Of a stretch of 63,387 nucleotides of DNA, positions 35,713 to 44,411 are shown piece by piece. How positions within the stretch are numbered: the first letter of the stretch is position 1; every line of letters starts with the position of its first letter. Location: assembly GCA_964636385.1 (NCBI GenBank), contig CAZWSC010000052.1:1-63387 (forward strand), given 5' to 3'. Source of the DNA: CAZWSC01 sp964636385 (lineage in GTDB: Bacteria > Eisenbacteria > RBG-16-71-46 > CAIMUX01). Made by a program: the position numbers and the translations under genes. Under the pieces are notes generated by a model. That model was not told the origin of the DNA. It saw nothing but the letters and a program-made list of their open reading frames with translations, and did not search any database.

Positions 35713-36360
35713 ATGCAGCGGTTCCACTACCGGATGCGCGCGATCGGCGCCGCATCATCCGTCGTCCTGTGTCTCGTCCTTGTGGCCGCCCTTTCGGCTG
35801 TACAGGCCGATATGGCTTCCGCCGACACGCCCGTACAGGAGGAGGGACAGGGATCTGCCGCCGGTTCCACCGCGCCCGACTTCAGCATGAGCGGGGTGGA
35901 CGGGAAGGTCTACTCCCTGAAGGCGCTGCTGGAGAGCGGGCCGGTCCTGCTCAACTTCTGGACCACATGGTGCAAGCCATGCAAGCTGGAGATACCCCAC
36001 CTCCAGCGGATACACGACACATACAAGGACAAGGGTTTCACACTACTCGGTATACCGTCCGACGACTCGAGAACCGCGGCCCAGGTCAGGCCGACTATCC
36101 GCAGCATGCGCATGAGGTTCCCGAATCTTCCGGATCAGAACAGGGTGCTCGGGAACCTGTACAACGTGCGGAACTACCCGACGACCGTGCTCATATCCGC
36201 AGATGGCAGCATCGCGCACTATGCGCAGGGGTACAGGCCGGGAGATGAGAAGAAGCTGGAAGAGCTGATCGTCGCCATGCTGGCAAGGCCCCGGGGGGGA
36301 ACGGATGACGCGGGCAGCGGATCCACCGGCGAAGACGGCGGGTCCGGCAGGGGCGAATAG
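35713..36360 (+). CDS. TlpA-family thioredoxin-like protein
   Basis: 215 aa. Signal peptide to about residue 35, a Gly/Glu/Gln-rich linker, then a redoxin fold (about 50-195): FSMSGVDGKVYSLKALLESG, the active site FWTTWCKPCKLEIPHL (CxxC with Lys-Pro between), and the cis-Pro region VRNYPTTVLISADG. Periplasmic thiol-disulfide reductases of this type supply electrons for cytochrome or outer-membrane protein maturation. The C-terminus is a Gly/Ser/Glu-rich tail. GGAG precedes the ATG. First gene of an operon with a barrel and an Omp28-like lipoprotein. Confidence 0.9.
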   Translation: MQRFHYRMRAIGAASSVVLCLVLVAALSAVQADMASADTPVQEEGQGSAAGSTAPDFSMSGVDGKVYSLKALLESGPVLLNFWTTWCKPCKLEIPHLQRIHDTYKDKGFTLLGIPSDDSRTAAQVRPTIRSMRMRFPNLPDQNRVLGNLYNVRNYPTTVLISADGSIAHYAQGYRPGDEKKLEELIVAMLARPRGGTDDAGSGSTGEDGGSGRGE

Positions 36361-36420
36361 CCTGTCACAATCACCAAGCGCTCCTGCCCCGGCAGGGAGG
36401 CCAACGGGAGGAGGATGACG

Positions 36421-37926
36421 ATGCGCGGATGGTCCGTGCCTGGCGTGATGATGCTGGGGATCCTGACGGCAGGGTCTTCCCCGGGTGCGGAGCTCACCTA
36501 CCAGATCGGAAACCAGCTCGAAGCCTGGTACGACACCGATCTCGAAGAGACCCTGATCGACAACAGGCTGGATGTGCTGGGATTCTACGGACCTCTCTCC
36601 GTAGGGGCTGTCTTTCTCAGCCACTCCCCGTCGGATCCCTCGAGGCTGGATCCCAACGACTATGGGCCCCAGGCACAGGGGGTCCGTAAGCGGTGGCTCG
36701 AGTTCCGGCGTGACGACTTCGAGGCCCGGGTCGGAGATGTCTACGGCGGGTTCGGCCGCGGTCTCGCCCTGCAGATCTTCGAAGACCAGACGGTCGACTT
36801 CGACAATGCCCTGGACGGATTCAGTGGCCAGGGCTCCGTCGGCAGGTACGACTTCCAGATCCTTGGAGGAACCAACTCCCACGAGGACCCGATGCTGGTG
36901 CTGAAGGCAGGACGCCTGGGCGTCAGCCTGCCGGGCGGCTTCCGCACAGGCCTGCACGGCGTCTGGGCCGATACACTCCCCCCGCTCGGAGGATCGCGGC
37001 CCGGCGGTGACCGGTTGTACGGAGGCCTCTTCGAAGGCGAACTCGGCCACTACGCCGACATCTACGGCGAGTACGTGATGCGCGACTACCGCAACTTCCG
37101 GCGCGACGGGATCGACGGACCCCAGGGGCACGCAGGATACGCCAACGTCAACCTCTACCTCGGCCCCCTCACCATGATCACCGAGTACAGGGAGATGCTG
37201 CGATACGTCCCCCCTCCGATCGGCGACCGCCAACGCCACTACATAAACCCGCCGACCGCAGTCCGCCAGCACGCGACCACCCTCCTGAACAGGGGTAGCC
37301 GCGTCGCCAACATCCGGTACGACGACGAGCGGGGAGGCCTGGCCGAAGCCATCCTTCGCGCGGGCGACGACACGCGGATTCTCGGGAGCTTCAGCCGCTC
37401 CGAGGCACGGCACTCCGACCTGCCTGCCCGGGAGATCTATGGCGAGGTGGAGCGGAAGCTGGGCAACCGCGCGGATCTTGTCCTTCGCGCAGCGGAGACC
37501 GAGGAGACGATCATCGAGGGGGTGGATCCGATATTCTTCGAGCGGATCACATGGGGAGGAACCCTGATAATGTACCTCGGCAGCGCGTGGTCGCTTGATG
37601 TCACAGGGGAGACCCAGTGGGCGCAGGAGAGCAACAGGAACACGGAGTGGTACACATTCCCGGAGGAACACCGCACGAACATCGCACTGCTCACGCTCTC
37701 CAGGGCGCCATCCATGTCCTGGGGGCTGGCCGTGGAGTGGACGGACGACGATCGCGAGTCCGAGCAGCGATGGATCTGGGGAGAGTGGAATCTGCAGCTC
37801 GGCCGGAATCATCAGCTGATCCTGGGCGGCGGACGGATGCGCGGCGGTCAGATCTGCTCGGGCGGGGTCTGCAAGCTCGTCGACCCCTTCGAAGGAGGAC
37901 GCATTGAACTGCTCACAAACTTCTAG
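36421..37926 (+). CDS. DUF6029-like outer-membrane beta-barrel protein
   Basis: About 501 aa. Signal peptide, then a long series of alternating amphipathic strands: VRKRWLEFRRDDFEARVGDV, VYGGFGRGLALQIFEDQ and DVTGETQWAQESN. The closing RMRGGQICSGGVCKLVDPFE is a cysteine-bearing C-terminal motif seen in DUF6029 proteins, and the sequence ends in Phe. ATG at 36421 has better spacing from GGGAGG than the ATG at 36415. It overlaps the next gene by 23 bp. Function unknown; the partner genes suggest thiol-dependent maturation of the Cys pair. Confidence 0.7.
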   Translation: MRGWSVPGVMMLGILTAGSSPGAELTYQIGNQLEAWYDTDLEETLIDNRLDVLGFYGPLSVGAVFLSHSPSDPSRLDPNDYGPQAQGVRKRWLEFRRDDFEARVGDVYGGFGRGLALQIFEDQTVDFDNALDGFSGQGSVGRYDFQILGGTNSHEDPMLVLKAGRLGVSLPGGFRTGLHGVWADTLPPLGGSRPGGDRLYGGLFEGELGHYADIYGEYVMRDYRNFRRDGIDGPQGHAGYANVNLYLGPLTMITEYREMLRYVPPPIGDRQRHYINPPTAVRQHATTLLNRGSRVANIRYDDERGGLAEAILRAGDDTRILGSFSRSEARHSDLPAREIYGEVERKLGNRADLVLRAAETEETIIEGVDPIFFERITWGGTLIMYLGSAWSLDVTGETQWAQESNRNTEWYTFPEEHRTNIALLTLSRAPSMSWGLAVEWTDDDRESEQRWIWGEWNLQLGRNHQLILGGGRMRGGQICSGGVCKLVDPFEGGRIELLTNF

Positions 37927-39244
37927 GACGCACTTTTCGCGAACTGTGCGCGCGAGGCTGACCCAGGCCATTCTGGCGATTGTAACACCCGCGGTGGCGG
38001 CCCTCCTTCTGCTGCCGCTCTCATGCGCGGAAGAGATCGCCCGGCCCACCCACGGGACTCTGGAGGTGCGGCTGTCATCCCCGACCGCAGGAGGACATGC
38101 GGGGGCGCGGATCGAATCCGAGGGGGACACTCTTGTGGCAAGCACCTCGGAGTCACTATACCTGTTCCGTCTGCCTGCGGGGATGAGAAGCTTCAGCCTG
38201 TACAAGGACTGCGCCGCCATTCACCCGGATCCCGAGGTCGAGGTTCTGGTGGAGGCCGGTCGCACTACCGTTGTCTCATGGGAGATTCTCCCCGGGCAGG
38301 CGATAGAGGTAACCTCGAGCATTCCCGGGGCCGCGATCTTCCTTAATGGACACGACACCGGGAGGGTTACCCCGGCCACAATCGGGTGTGTGGAGACCGG
38401 CACCCACACAGTCCAGGTCCGGCTGCTGGGGGCAACGGCAGGTACGGACTCCATCCGGACGGTCGCGGTGGAAGACCAAATCGTCCAGGTCTCCTTCGAC
38501 CTCTCCCCCCTGCCCCAGCAGCGCGGGGTTCTGCTGGAGGTCTTCACGGCAACGTTCTGTCCGAACTGCCCCATAGCCGATGCCGCTGCCGAGAACCTGT
38601 ATGACCTGGAGGAGATAGCATCACGCGGATACGCCGGGGTGCAGGTTCATGCCTCCTGGAACAACTCCGATGTCTTCCACAACGAGGCCGGGCTGCTCGG
38701 GAGGCTCGACCTGTTCGACGGCCACACCGGCCTGCCCAAGACCTACTTCAGCGGCACGAACCCGATGATCGGGGTCGGGGGCATGACCATCGAGCAGCTC
38801 ACGGACGTCTACCGCGCCAGGGTTGCGGCCGTTCACGACTGTCCTCTCGGCCACCCTGCCGCGCTCTACTGGCTGGATGTCGACTACACACCGGGCGTGG
38901 AGATCAAGGGCACGGTCCGCATCATGATGCTGCGGGAGCTTACGCAGCCCTGCGCGCTGGAACTGTGGGTACTGAACTACAAGGATGAACTCGTAACCAG
39001 GGGGCTTCACGGGGTTGAGACCTTCTACAAGGTCGTACGCGAGTACAAGAGCGGCGGATCACTGCCGTCGCTCGGGCTGTCGGCTCCCGGCGACTACAGG
39101 GATGTCGAAGTCCGTTTCAGCCTGGACTGGGACCGGGACAGACAGGGGAATCTCTGGCCCGAGGATATCATGGGGATGATCGCATTCGTGCAGGACATGT
39201 CCACGCTGGAGGTCTTCCAGATGGCGCATACGCCGATCCCGTGA
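37904..39244 (+). CDS. PEGA plus Omp28-like thioredoxin-fold lipoprotein
   Basis: 446 aa. TTG start at 37904 with AAGGAGG six bases upstream, inside the end of the previous gene. Signal with lipobox LPLSC at about residue 41. PEGA-like domains follow (TLEVRLSSPTAGGHAGARIE; GAAIFLNGHDTGRVTPATIG). From about 205 an Omp28-related thioredoxin-like domain begins: LLEVFTATFCPNCPIADAAA carries a CxxC (CPNC), followed by YAGVQVHASWNNSD and LPKTYFSGTNPMIGVGG. Omp28 proteins are surface lipoproteins. A redox-active CxxC at this position suggests exchange with the TlpA protein of the same operon (inference). Confidence 0.8.
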   Translation: MNCSQTSRTHFSRTVRARLTQAILAIVTPAVAALLLLPLSCAEEIARPTHGTLEVRLSSPTAGGHAGARIESEGDTLVASTSESLYLFRLPAGMRSFSLYKDCAAIHPDPEVEVLVEAGRTTVVSWEILPGQAIEVTSSIPGAAIFLNGHDTGRVTPATIGCVETGTHTVQVRLLGATAGTDSIRTVAVEDQIVQVSFDLSPLPQQRGVLLEVFTATFCPNCPIADAAAENLYDLEEIASRGYAGVQVHASWNNSDVFHNEAGLLGRLDLFDGHTGLPKTYFSGTNPMIGVGGMTIEQLTDVYRARVAAVHDCPLGHPAALYWLDVDYTPGVEIKGTVRIMMLRELTQPCALELWVLNYKDELVTRGLHGVETFYKVVREYKSGGSLPSLGLSAPGDYRDVEVRFSLDWDRDRQGNLWPEDIMGMIAFVQDMSTLEVFQMAHTPIP

Positions 39245-39291
39245 GCCGGTCGCGCCCGCTATCACTCCGGAATGCGGCCGCGTGAGGTCGT

Positions 39292-41352
39292 ATGAACGAT
39301 GATGAGGCCCGCCGCAGGATTTCGGAGCTGCGCTCGGACATCGAGCGCCACGACCGCCTGTATTATCAGATGGCATCCCCGGAGATCACGGACCGCGAGT
39401 ACGACAGGCTCATGGAAGAGCTTCTCGGCCTGGAGAAGCGCTTTCCGGAACTCGCCGACCCGAACAGCCCCACCCGCCGTGTCGGCGGCGCTCCCATAGA
39501 CCGCTTCACCGCCCTCCCGCACACATCCCCGATGCTGTCCCTCGGGAACACCTACTCCCGCGACGAGCTTCTCGAGTTCGACGCGAGGGTTCGCCGTGCC
39601 CTCGGCATCGAAGGCCCGGTTCCGTACGTGGTGGAGCTCAAGATCGATGGAGTCGCCGTGTCGATCCGTTACCGGGACGGTCTGTACATGCAGGCTCTGA
39701 CCCGCGGTGACGGGATGAGCGGGGACGACATCACGGAGAACCTCAGGACGGTGAAAAGCCTCCCTCTGAGGTTGCCTGCCGCGGAGGACCGCTCCGGAAG
39801 CAGTGAAGGCTCCGGCCACGACGCCGGCTCTGCACTCCTCGAAGTTCGTGGCGAGGTGTACATCCCCCGGTCCGCCTTCCTGGCCTGGAACCGCAGACGT
39901 GAGCTGGAACGCCTTAAGCTGCTTGCCAATCCGCGCAATGCATGCGCAGGCACCCTGAAGCTGCTGGATTCCCGGGAAGTCGCCCGCCGCCCGTTGCGGA
40001 TCTTCTGCTACGGCATCGTGGACCCCATGTCGCACGGCCTTCCCACACACGCGGCGGTCCTCGGGCACCTGACCAGTCTGGGCATCCCGGTGGAGCCGCA
40101 CTTCCGCAGGACCTCCGGAATCTCAGACGCGGTCGACTACTGCGATTCCTGGGTTGAGCGCCGGCATGAACTCGACTACGAGACTGACGGCATGGTCATC
40201 AAGGTCGACTCCCATGACCTGCAGGCGAGACTCGGCTTTACCAGCAAGGCCCCGCGCTGGGGGATCGCGTACAAGTTCGAGACTGCCGAGGCTGTGACGC
40301 GAGTCACCCGGATCAGCGTGCAGGTCGGGCGCACGGGAAGCGCAACGCCGGTTGCGGATCTGGACCCGGTGGAACTGCTCGGAACGGTTGTGAAGCGCGC
40401 CACGCTCCACAATGCCGATGAGATCGTCCGTCTTGGAGTGCGCGTGGGCGACAGGGTCGTCATCGAGAAGGGCGGCGAGATCATCCCGAAGGTCGTGCGC
40501 GTTCTCGATGAGTTCCGTACAGGGGAGGAAAAACCGTTCGTGTTCCCGACCGTCTGCCCCGTGTGCGGGGAACAGCTTGTACAGGAAGAGGGCGAGGTGG
40601 CGATCCGCTGCGTGAACGAGTTCTGCCCGGCCAGGCGCAAGGGGCAGATTCTGCATTTCGTGAGCCGTGGAGCGATGGACATCCAGGGCATCGGGGAGTC
40701 CCTGGTCGACCAGCTTGTGGACGGCGGCTTCGTGGAGAGCACAGCCGACCTGTATACGCTTGAGGCCGGCCCCCTCGCCCGTCTGGAGCGGATGGGCCCG
40801 AAGTCCGCCGACAATGTGCTGAAGGCCCTGGATGAGAGCAGGGGCCGGCCCCTGGAGCGGTTTCTCTTCGGCCTCGGAATCCGCCACGTTGGCGCAACCG
40901 CCGCCCGCCTGCTCATCCGGGCATTTCCGTCCCTCGACCAGCTGCGCAGCGCCTCGCTGGAGGATCTTGCTTCGGTGCACGGAATAGGCATGACAACCGC
41001 CGAGTCTCTGCATCGCTACTTCAGGCGGCCGGAGACGGAGAGGCTGCTCGATGCGTTCAGACAGCTGGGAGTGAGTCCCTCCCCCCCTGCAGCCGCCTCC
41101 GCGGGTCCGCGCCCCCTCGAGGGCAGGAGCTTCGTCCTCACAGGCGCGATGGAGGGCTGGACCCGCGAGGAGGCGAGGGAGACGATCGAGAGCCTCGGCG
41201 GAAGGGTCTCTGGCTCTGTCAGCCGAGGGACCGACTTCGTGGTGGCCGGGGAGAGCCCGGGATCGAAGCTGGAGAAGGCCCGCTCCCTGGGCGTGCGCGT
41301 GCTGGATGAAGCCGCCTTCCGGCGCCTGCTGGAGCAGGGACCGGACTCCTGA
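39292..41352 (+). CDS. ligA: NAD-dependent DNA ligase
   Basis: 686 aa, complete LigA. Domains: Ia (RHDRLYYQMASPEITDREYD), adenylation domain with active-site Lys in ELKIDGVAVSIRY (K117), OB fold, a four-Cys zinc finger (CPVCGEQLV with CVNEFCPARR), helix-hairpin-helix repeats (HGIGMTTAESLHRYF) and a C-terminal BRCT domain (RSFVLTGAMEGWTREEA). Joins Okazaki fragments using NAD+. 48 bp after the Omp28-like gene; ribosome site weak. Confidence 0.98.
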   Translation: MNDDEARRRISELRSDIERHDRLYYQMASPEITDREYDRLMEELLGLEKRFPELADPNSPTRRVGGAPIDRFTALPHTSPMLSLGNTYSRDELLEFDARVRRALGIEGPVPYVVELKIDGVAVSIRYRDGLYMQALTRGDGMSGDDITENLRTVKSLPLRLPAAEDRSGSSEGSGHDAGSALLEVRGEVYIPRSAFLAWNRRRELERLKLLANPRNACAGTLKLLDSREVARRPLRIFCYGIVDPMSHGLPTHAAVLGHLTSLGIPVEPHFRRTSGISDAVDYCDSWVERRHELDYETDGMVIKVDSHDLQARLGFTSKAPRWGIAYKFETAEAVTRVTRISVQVGRTGSATPVADLDPVELLGTVVKRATLHNADEIVRLGVRVGDRVVIEKGGEIIPKVVRVLDEFRTGEEKPFVFPTVCPVCGEQLVQEEGEVAIRCVNEFCPARRKGQILHFVSRGAMDIQGIGESLVDQLVDGGFVESTADLYTLEAGPLARLERMGPKSADNVLKALDESRGRPLERFLFGLGIRHVGATAARLLIRAFPSLDQLRSASLEDLASVHGIGMTTAESLHRYFRRPETERLLDAFRQLGVSPSPPAAASAGPRPLEGRSFVLTGAMEGWTREEARETIESLGGRVSGSVSRGTDFVVAGESPGSKLEKARSLGVRVLDEAAFRRLLEQGPDS

Positions 41353-41382
41353 AGCCTGGCGAAGGGCCTGCTACAGAGGTTG

Positions 41383-41430
41383 GACGCCGGGTCCGTGCGC
41401 AACGCTCTGTTCGCGAGCATTTCCGGCGTC
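41383..41430. repeat. Interrupted inverted repeat between ligA and the kinase gene
   Basis: GACGCCGG at 41383-41390 and CCGGCGTC at 41423-41430 are perfect 8-bp arms around a 32-nt loop in the convergent gap. It may be a bidirectional terminator or mRNA-end structure, but no T-run follows. Confidence 0.4.
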
Positions 41431-41459
41431 GAAGTCAGGGGTTCGTGAATGGTCCAGGG

Positions 41460-43772
41460 CTAAGCCGCGGCTGTAAGCACATCCTCGATCGCGGCGACAA
41501 GGTCATCCACCCTGATCGGCTTGGCCACGTAGCCGTCCATCCCGGCGGAGAGACAGCGGTCGCGATCCTCCTTAAGGGCGTGTGCGGTGACGCCGATGAT
41601 CGGAATGCGCCGGCCGGTGCCAGCCTCGCTCTCCCTGATGCGGCTGGTCATCGTGAGTCCGTCCATCACCGGCATCTGCACATCCGACAGCACGAGGTCG
41701 AATGACTCCCTGGACAGTAAGCCGATACCTTCCTCCCCGTGTTCGGCGATCGCAACCTCACAGCCAAGCCTCTTCAGGACAAGCCGGGCAAGCGTCTGGT
41801 TCACCGAGTTGTCCTCCACCACCAGCACCCGCAGCCCTTCGAGCGACGCGACGCCTGAGTAACCATTCGGACGCGCCTCCTTGTCCGACTGGGCCGCCCC
41901 TTCCGGCTGCAGGACTGCGAGAAGGGATGTCGGCTTCACCGGCAGACGAAGCGCCGGGGTTGCTGTGTCCCCGGCCCAAACGTCCCGATCCGCCATTCTT
42001 GCCAGCGGCACACAGCGGCTCCCGGGCCTCGTGAATGCACTCTCGATCGCATCACGCAGCCCGGGACCGGCTGTGCGGACAAGCCCCTGCTCGACCAGGA
42101 TCAGCTCGCAGGCTCCTTCGCCGGGTGCGAGGACCCGCGAGATCTCCACTGCTGTTGAACTGCCCGAGAGCTCCGACACGGCCCACCCGAGGCGCGACAG
42201 CTGATACACAAGGGCACTGCGAACGGCGGCATGGCGGCATATCACAGCGGCGTTCCTGCCGGCCCCGGAGGGCCAGCCCTGGTCGCCTTCCGCCGATTCC
42301 GGCGGTTGCAGCGCGAAGGAGAAGCGGCTGCCCCTGCCCGGTTCGCTCTCCACCGTGAGTTCGGCACCCATGAGTGCGACGAGCTGAGAGGAGATGGTGA
42401 GCCCGAGGCCTGTCCCGCCGAACTTCCGTGTGACGGATGCATCGGCCTGCGTGAACGCGTCAAAGACCCCATTGCGGGCTTCGGGACTCATGCCCATTCC
42501 GGTATCCTCGACGGTGATGCGGACAAGGGTCTGACCGGACTCGTCTGACTCCTTCGTCACGGACAACTCGACATGCCCTTCCGTTGTGAACTTCATGGCG
42601 TTTCCGAGCAGGTTTATCACCACCTGGCGAAGGCGGCCGGGATCCGTCCTGAGTGTTCTCGGCACGAGCGGATCCAACCGGCAGATGAACTCCAGGTCGC
42701 GCCGTTCCGCCTCGAGGGCGAATGTGTCGGTGATCCCGTCCAGAACGGCGTAGAGGTCGATGTCGATGACATCCAGTTCAAGGCGGCCGGCCTCGACCTT
42801 GGAGAAATCGAGGATGTCGTTGATGATCCCGAGCAGGGCCTCGGCGCTGTTCTTCACGATCGACAGGTTGCGGCGCTGCTCCTGGTCCAGATCGCCGGAG
42901 AGCACATGCTCGGTCATCCCCATGATCCCGTTCATCGGTGTGCGGATCTCGTGCGACATGTTCGCCAGGAACTGGCTCTTTGCCTTGTTGGCCCGGTCGG
43001 CCGCCTCCTTTGCCGCACGCAATTGTGACGTCCTGACTTCGACCATTTCCCTCAGATTCCGGCTGTACTCCTCGACCTTGCTCTGCGAGAGCTTCACCGA
43101 ACGGGCCATGACGTTGAAGGCGGCCGCCAGGTGCCCGAGTTCGTCACCTCCGCTGTGATCCACCCGCACGTCAAGATTGCCGGCGGCCATGCTGTCGGCG
43201 GCTTCACACAGCGCGGCAACCGGACGGGTGATGCGTCGGGACAGCAGGGTACCTGCCGCCAGCCCGAGACAGGCTACGGCAAGGCTCACGAGCAGTGTCA
43301 GCAGGCGGTTGCGGGCGACTTCCCGCCTTGAGGCGGTTGTGTCCAGCCTGAGGACCAGCACACCCAGCCGCCCCCCGGGGCCATCCACCGGCGCGGACAC
43401 CTCCAGCATCTCCCCGCTCCTGTGCGCCTCCGCCGTCCGGGACTGGGGGAGCGCATCGTGCTCGAAGGCCATTCCCGCCACCGTGCGGCCGTCTGCGTCC
43501 AGAAGCTGCACACCGATGAAGTCCTCCCGTGAGCGAACGCTCCCGAGAATCTCCTCCGCTCCGCGGTGGTCGTTGAACTCCAGGGATGGCGCCAGGTTGT
43601 ACGCCAGCACTTCGGCAATGCCGAGGGCCTTTCCGAGCGTGGCCTCGCGCGTAAGCTCCGCAAGCCGTGGGGGGAAGTAGATGGCGATCGAGACCGCTGC
43701 AAGCATCGAGACAAGCAGAATGGTCGCCGTGAGTTTGGTCCTGATCGACGCCCTGTGCACAACCCGCATCAT
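41460..43772 (-). CDS. Hybrid sensor histidine kinase/response regulator
   Basis: About 770 aa. Membrane segment near 17-35, a periplasmic CHASE8-like sensor (40-160), second membrane helix (about 157-177), HAMP linker (LLSRRITRPVAALCEAADSM), then HisKA with phospho-His in ANMSHEIRTPMNGIMGM (H274), HATPase_c (VVINLLGNAMKF; DTGMGMSPEAR; GGTGLGLTISSQL). Next is a degenerate receiver-like region without the phospho-Asp pocket. A true REC domain ends the protein: LRVLVVEDNSVNQTLARLVL with DLVLSDVQMPVMDG and the conserved Lys in GYVAKPI. Its ATG overlaps the YfiR gene stop, so the two are coupled. Confidence 0.93.
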   Translation of the reverse strand: MMRVVHRASIRTKLTATILLVSMLAAVSIAIYFPPRLAELTREATLGKALGIAEVLAYNLAPSLEFNDHRGAEEILGSVRSREDFIGVQLLDADGRTVAGMAFEHDALPQSRTAEAHRSGEMLEVSAPVDGPGGRLGVLVLRLDTTASRREVARNRLLTLLVSLAVACLGLAAGTLLSRRITRPVAALCEAADSMAAGNLDVRVDHSGGDELGHLAAAFNVMARSVKLSQSKVEEYSRNLREMVEVRTSQLRAAKEAADRANKAKSQFLANMSHEIRTPMNGIMGMTEHVLSGDLDQEQRRNLSIVKNSAEALLGIINDILDFSKVEAGRLELDVIDIDLYAVLDGITDTFALEAERRDLEFICRLDPLVPRTLRTDPGRLRQVVINLLGNAMKFTTEGHVELSVTKESDESGQTLVRITVEDTGMGMSPEARNGVFDAFTQADASVTRKFGGTGLGLTISSQLVALMGAELTVESEPGRGSRFSFALQPPESAEGDQGWPSGAGRNAAVICRHAAVRSALVYQLSRLGWAVSELSGSSTAVEISRVLAPGEGACELILVEQGLVRTAGPGLRDAIESAFTRPGSRCVPLARMADRDVWAGDTATPALRLPVKPTSLLAVLQPEGAAQSDKEARPNGYSGVASLEGLRVLVVEDNSVNQTLARLVLKRLGCEVAIAEHGEEGIGLLSRESFDLVLSDVQMPVMDGLTMTSRIRESEAGTGRRIPIIGVTAHALKEDRDRCLSAGMDGYVAKPIRVDDLVAAIEDVLTAAA

Positions 43773-44386
43773 CTGTTCACCACCCTGCACAGGCGCAGCA
43801 CACGTGCGTCAAACTGGTGTCCCTCGGCACCAAGGGCCTCCAGGTCAACCTCGATCCGGAGGCGTTCCCCCTCGGGACTCAGTCCCACCGAAAGGCCACG
43901 CCCAACATCCCCTTCCGAGCCTGCAAGGGTGAGGATTCCGAGGTGCCGGGTGTTCCGCGCCACCGCATCCAGGTGACCGCGGTGGCCGGCAGTGACGTAG
44001 AGCACATCGATGTCGGCCCGGGTGAGCTGCCTTGTCAGGTCATCATGGTCCCTCCAGCTCAGGGTGACGTACTCGAAGGGGAGACCGTTGATGGTCTTCT
44101 CCGCGGACGCTTCCAGGGCTTCAAGCATGGCGGCCAGGTTCCGGCTCGAGAGATCGCTGCCCAGCCTGTGGAGGAGGCCGATCCGAAGCCGTGGTTCTGC
44201 CACATCCCAGAGCGTGCGGTCATAGGTAAGAAGCTTGAAGTAGATCGGAAGCTGCATCTCCACAGGAACGGTTTGTGACGCGGCGCCCGGGATGACAAGG
44301 CCCAACAACACAAAGACCGCGAAGAAGACGGCAGTCATTGCTGCCCGCCGATGCGGTCTTTTCCGGTGTCGGATCTTCGCGATCAT
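43769..44386 (-). CDS. YfiR-family periplasmic protein (DUF4154)
   Basis: About 205 aa. Signal peptide (TAVFFAVFVLLGLVIPGAASQ), then the YfiR/HmsC fold: LPIYFKLLTYDRTLWD, LYVTAGHRGHLDAVA, HLGILTLAGSEGDVGRGLSV, and the closing LRIEVDLEALGAEGHQFD. In Pseudomonas, YfiR is a redox-sensitive periplasmic repressor of a diguanylate cyclase. Here it precedes a hybrid kinase and follows a TonB-dependent receptor, so it may couple an outer-membrane signal to the kinase. Starts at 44395 (GTG) and 44386 (ATG) are both possible. Confidence 0.8.
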   Translation of the reverse strand: MIAKIRHRKRPHRRAAMTAVFFAVFVLLGLVIPGAASQTVPVEMQLPIYFKLLTYDRTLWDVAEPRLRIGLLHRLGSDLSSRNLAAMLEALEASAEKTINGLPFEYVTLSWRDHDDLTRQLTRADIDVLYVTAGHRGHLDAVARNTRHLGILTLAGSEGDVGRGLSVGLSPEGERLRIEVDLEALGAEGHQFDARVLRLCRVVNR

Positions 44387-44411
44387 CCTTGTCACTTCTT
44401 TGAACCCCAGG

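Noticed and set aside
36043..38220. 725-codon open frame on the minus strand opposite the TlpA operon
   Set aside because: It spans three well-supported plus-strand genes and their junctions, with no recognisable domain.
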